Shown here piece after piece: positions 15,840-17,766 of a stretch of DNA of 17,766 nucleotides. Positions within the stretch are counted from its first letter, which is position 1. Each line of letters starts with the position of its first letter. The notes under the pieces are model-generated. The model saw only the letters and a list, made by a program, of their open reading frames with translations. It did no database searches and was not told the DNA's origin. Source of the DNA: Bryobacterales bacterium (lineage in GTDB: Bacteria; Acidobacteriota; Terriglobia; Bryobacterales; Bryobacteraceae); NCBI GenBank assembly GCA_003142355.1, contig PLMF01000201.1, positions 8,457 to 26,222 of the forward strand. The letters run 5' to 3'. The position numbers and the translations under genes were made by a program.

Positions 15840-15875
15840 CGCCCGCAAGCGGGCGTTGGCAGGCTGAAGCCTGCC
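15840..15875. repeat. Pair of adjacent hairpins, REP-like element
   Basis: Two palindromes follow each other: CGCCCGC-AA-GCGGGCG (15840-15855) and GGCAGGCT-GA-AGCCTGCC (15858-15875). They fill much of the 85-bp gap between the transketolase and the sugar transferase. AGGCTGAAGCCTGCC-type palindromes are repeats I have seen in many GC-rich environmental genomes. No T-tract follows, so a role as terminator is unsure; an RNA-stability or repeat-family role is possible. They end 7 bp before ATG 15883. Confidence 0.65.
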
Positions 15876-15882
15876 CCACCAT

Positions 15883-16617
15883 ATGATTCTCAAACGAGCC
15901 TTCGACATCCTGGTTTCCGCGCTGGGCCTGCTCCTGTGCTCGCCCCTCCTGCTGGCGGTCATGCTGGCGATCTGGCTGCAGGACTTCCGCTCGCCGTTCT
16001 ACATTGCGCCCCGCATGGCGCGCGGCGGCGGCACGTTCCGGATGGTGAAGTTCCGCTCGATGGTGGTAAATGCCGATAAGATCGGCGGGATCTCCACCGC
16101 CGCCACCGATCGGCGTATCACGCGCGTCGGCCATTTCGTGCGCGCCTACAAACTCGATGAGATCGTCCAACTGTGGAACGTCCTCAAAGGCGACATGAGC
16201 CTGGTCGGGCCGCGGCCCCAGGTCTGGGCTGACGCCGCGCTTTATACTGAGGCCGAAAAGCGAATGCTCACGGTGCGCCCCGGCATTACGGACCCCGCAT
16301 CCATCGTTTTCTCCGACGAAGGGGACATTCTCCAAGGCAGCGCCAACCCGGACGTTCTTTACAACCAGATCATTCGCCCCTGGAAGAGCCGCCTGGCTTT
16401 GGCCGATATCGACAACCGTACGTTTTCGATTGACCTCTGGCTGATCTTCCTGACCGCCGTGGCGATCATGTCCCGGCCGGCGGCGTTGCGCGCAGTCGGA
16501 AACATGCTTCGCCGCTGGCAAATCGATCCGCTCGTCATCCGAATGGCCGCCCGGCAGGAACCCCTCTTGCCGTACCCTCCGCCGGGCGCCGCTGAGGTTG
16601 TTGCACAGTGCCCGTAA
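15883..16617 (+). CDS. Undecaprenyl-phosphate sugar phosphotransferase (bacterial sugar transferase, PglC/WcaJ-like)
   Basis: The product is 244 aa and holds the monotopic phosphoglycosyl transferase domain (PF02397). KRAFDILVSALGLLLCSPLLL (4-24) is the re-entrant membrane helix; FYIAPRMARGGGTFRMVKFRSM (39-60) follows; then DRRITRVGHFVRAYKLDEIVQLWNV (76-100) with the catalytic Asp-Glu pair at 92-93, and LKGDMSLVGPRP (101-112). It would transfer a sugar-1-phosphate from a UDP-sugar to undecaprenyl phosphate and so start the repeat unit. It lacks the long N-terminal membrane domain of WcaJ/WbaP, so it is of the short PglC type. The C-terminal extension (about 185-244) has a second hydrophobic stretch. 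No Shine-Dalgarno is visible; the hairpin pair lies immediately upstream. Confidence 0.9.
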   Translation: MILKRAFDILVSALGLLLCSPLLLAVMLAIWLQDFRSPFYIAPRMARGGGTFRMVKFRSMVVNADKIGGISTAATDRRITRVGHFVRAYKLDEIVQLWNVLKGDMSLVGPRPQVWADAALYTEAEKRMLTVRPGITDPASIVFSDEGDILQGSANPDVLYNQIIRPWKSRLALADIDNRTFSIDLWLIFLTAVAIMSRPAALRAVGNMLRRWQIDPLVIRMAARQEPLLPYPPPGAAEVVAQCP

Positions 16618-16620
16618 ACG

Positions 16621-16634
16621 AGCGCTTCAGCGCT
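16621..16634. repeat. Short inverted repeat after the sugar transferase
   Basis: AGCGC-TTCA-GCGCT is a 5-bp stem with a 4-nt loop just after the stop of the sugar transferase. It has no T-tract. It may be a short relative of the palindromic repeats near 15.85 kb or a weak transcript hairpin. Confidence 0.4.
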
Positions 16635-16651
16635 ATCTGAGTCCTGTCGCT

Positions 16652-17766
16652 ATGTCACGACTTAACCTTCACAACGCCGCCCGTCATCTTATTCACCACA
16701 CGCGCTTGGTGACACGCACCGTCCAAATCGCCATATTCGCAGCCGCCGGTGTCCTCGCTTTCCTGCTGCGATTTGACTTCAGTGTGCCTGCGGAATATCG
16801 GCCCTACTTGCTGGCGGCGTTCTACGCCCTTGTGCCGGCCAAAGTCTTCGCCTTCTATTTCTTCAAAATGGATCGCGGGTGGTGGCGATATGCTTCCATT
16901 CGCGATGTCGCCCGCCTCGCGGCTGCGAACCTGGCTGGGTCCGTTCTCGGCTGCCTCGCTCTCCTGTGGTTCGCCCCTGAAGGCTTCCCGCGCTCGATTT
17001 ATGTCCTGGATTTCATTCTCTGTTTCGGGATGACGGCGGGGGTCCGCCTGGCAGTGAGGCTGGCCTTCGAATTCTCCCGCTTGCCGAACCTGACCGTTAG
17101 GAAACGCACCCTCATCTACAGGGCCGGCGACGCCGGAGTCACCCTGCTCCGCGAGATACACCAGAATCCCGCGCTGGCTTACGAGATCGTCGGCTTCATC
17201 GACGACTCGCCGGGGAAGGCCGGTAACTTCATTCACCGGGTGAGGGTCCTCGGCAACGGCGCCGTTCTGTCCTACATCGCCGCGGCCCAGAACATCGAAA
17301 TGGTCCTCATCGCCATGCCTTCCGCCACCGGCGCGCAGATGACGGAGATCCTCAAGCATTGCAACGAAGCCGGCGTTTCCTACAAAACCGTCCCCGGTCT
17401 CGCGGAAATCATGGAAGCCAACGGCCTCGCCAACCAGATCCGCGACGTCGCCGTCGAAGACCTGCTCGGCCGCAATCCCGTACACCTGGAAGAAGACCAG
17501 ATCCGCGGCGCGCTCGAGGGTAGAATCGTCCTCGTCACCGGCGCCGCAGGGTCTATTGGGGCCGAACTCTGCCGGCAGATCGCACGCTTCCACCCCGCGC
17601 GTATCGTGGGATTCGATATCGCCGAGTCCCCCCTGTTCGAAATCGACCGCGAAATGCACCAGGCGTTCCCGCAGGTCCCCTTCTATGCCGAGATCGGCAG
17701 CGTGCAGAATCGCACCCGGCTGGACGAAGTGTTGGGCCAATACTCACCATCGGTCATCTATCACGC
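16652..17766 (+). CDS. Membrane-anchored nucleotide-sugar dehydratase/epimerase, CapD/FlaA1/PglF-like (partial)
   Basis: The gene runs off the right edge, so only 371 N-terminal residues are seen of a family that is usually about 600-650 aa. The start ATG 16652 is followed by membrane segments (about 23-40, 52-71, 88-107, 115-135), then a Rossmann-like regulatory domain, RAGDAGVTLLREI (157-169) and EIVGFIDDSPGKAG (178-191), and then the catalytic SDR domain with the NAD-binding motif LVTGAAGSIGAELCRQI (294-310). The first Gly of the usual GAGDAG is Arg here. By family it would be a UDP-GlcNAc-type 4,6-dehydratase or C5-epimerase, giving the keto sugar for the DegT aminotransferases. The catalytic Tyr/Lys or SMK motif lies beyond the window. 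Confidence 0.88.
   Translation, partial: MSRLNLHNAARHLIHHTRLVTRTVQIAIFAAAGVLAFLLRFDFSVPAEYRPYLLAAFYALVPAKVFAFYFFKMDRGWWRYASIRDVARLAAANLAGSVLGCLALLWFAPEGFPRSIYVLDFILCFGMTAGVRLAVRLAFEFSRLPNLTVRKRTLIYRAGDAGVTLLREIHQNPALAYEIVGFIDDSPGKAGNFIHRVRVLGNGAVLSYIAAAQNIEMVLIAMPSATGAQMTEILKHCNEAGVSYKTVPGLAEIMEANGLANQIRDVAVEDLLGRNPVHLEEDQIRGALEGRIVLVTGAAGSIGAELCRQIARFHPARIVGFDIAESPLFEIDREMHQAFPQVPFYAEIGSVQNRTRLDEVLGQYSPSVIYH

Noticed and set aside
14781..16521. Two ~300-aa open frames on the - strand
   Set aside because: They are antisense to the transketolase and sugar transferase genes and their translations show no family motifs.
16621..16634. Intrinsic terminator after the sugar transferase
   Set aside because: The stem is only 5 bp and no T-run follows, so it is listed only as an inverted repeat.
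16655..17740. 361-aa open frame on the - strand
   Set aside because: It lies wholly antisense to the CapD-like gene, whose motifs are clear; long antisense frames are usual in GC-rich coding DNA.

Overview
This window carries part of a surface-polysaccharide (O-antigen, capsule or exopolysaccharide) gene cluster of the Wzx/Wzy type. All recognisable genes lie on the + strand. It holds a flippase, a repeat-unit polymerase, three or more glycosyltransferases, an initiating phosphoglycosyl transferase, four methyltransferase-like proteins, two DegT-type sugar aminotransferases, a split transketolase, and the first part of a membrane-anchored nucleotide-sugar dehydratase that runs off the right edge. 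The source looks like a GC-rich soil or environmental bacterium. The short palindromic and VHPCSS-type intergenic repeats near 14.0 and 15.85 kb resemble those I associate with Acidobacteriota (Solibacter-like) genomes, but this taxonomic guess is weak. No tRNA, rRNA, CRISPR array or intact insertion sequence was seen.

Layout. 1-696: no convincing gene. 697-2109: Wzx flippase with a probable TTG start. 2179-4062: two FkbM-like methyltransferase-fold proteins. 4135-5412: GT4-type glycosyltransferase. 5480-8474: a tightly coupled block (methyltransferase, GT-A-like glycosyltransferase, Wzy polymerase) joined by ATGA stop/start overlaps. 8496-9627: a decayed segment with the C-terminal end of a second polymerase of a different family, overlapping by 4 nt the N-terminal end of a second copy of the next glycosyltransferase. 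9628-10896: the intact GT4 glycosyltransferase. From 10909 on, codon use becomes much more G/C-ending in most genes: two overlapping DegT aminotransferases, a methyltransferase, split transketolase subunits, then the sugar transferase and the CapD/FlaA1-like dehydratase, with hairpin-rich repeats between some of these genes.

How the genes work together (inference from families). The CapD-like enzyme and the DegT aminotransferases would make a keto- and then amino-sugar nucleotide. The split transketolase would move a two-carbon ketol unit, which is unusual in such a cluster. The PglC/WcaJ-like enzyme would load the first sugar phosphate on undecaprenyl phosphate. The GT4 and GT-A-like enzymes would extend the unit and the methyltransferases would decorate it. 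Wzx would flip it and Wzy would polymerise it. The left part (to about 10.9 kb) looks like the variable, serotype-determining part with signs of gene replacement; the right part looks like the sugar-supply and initiation part.
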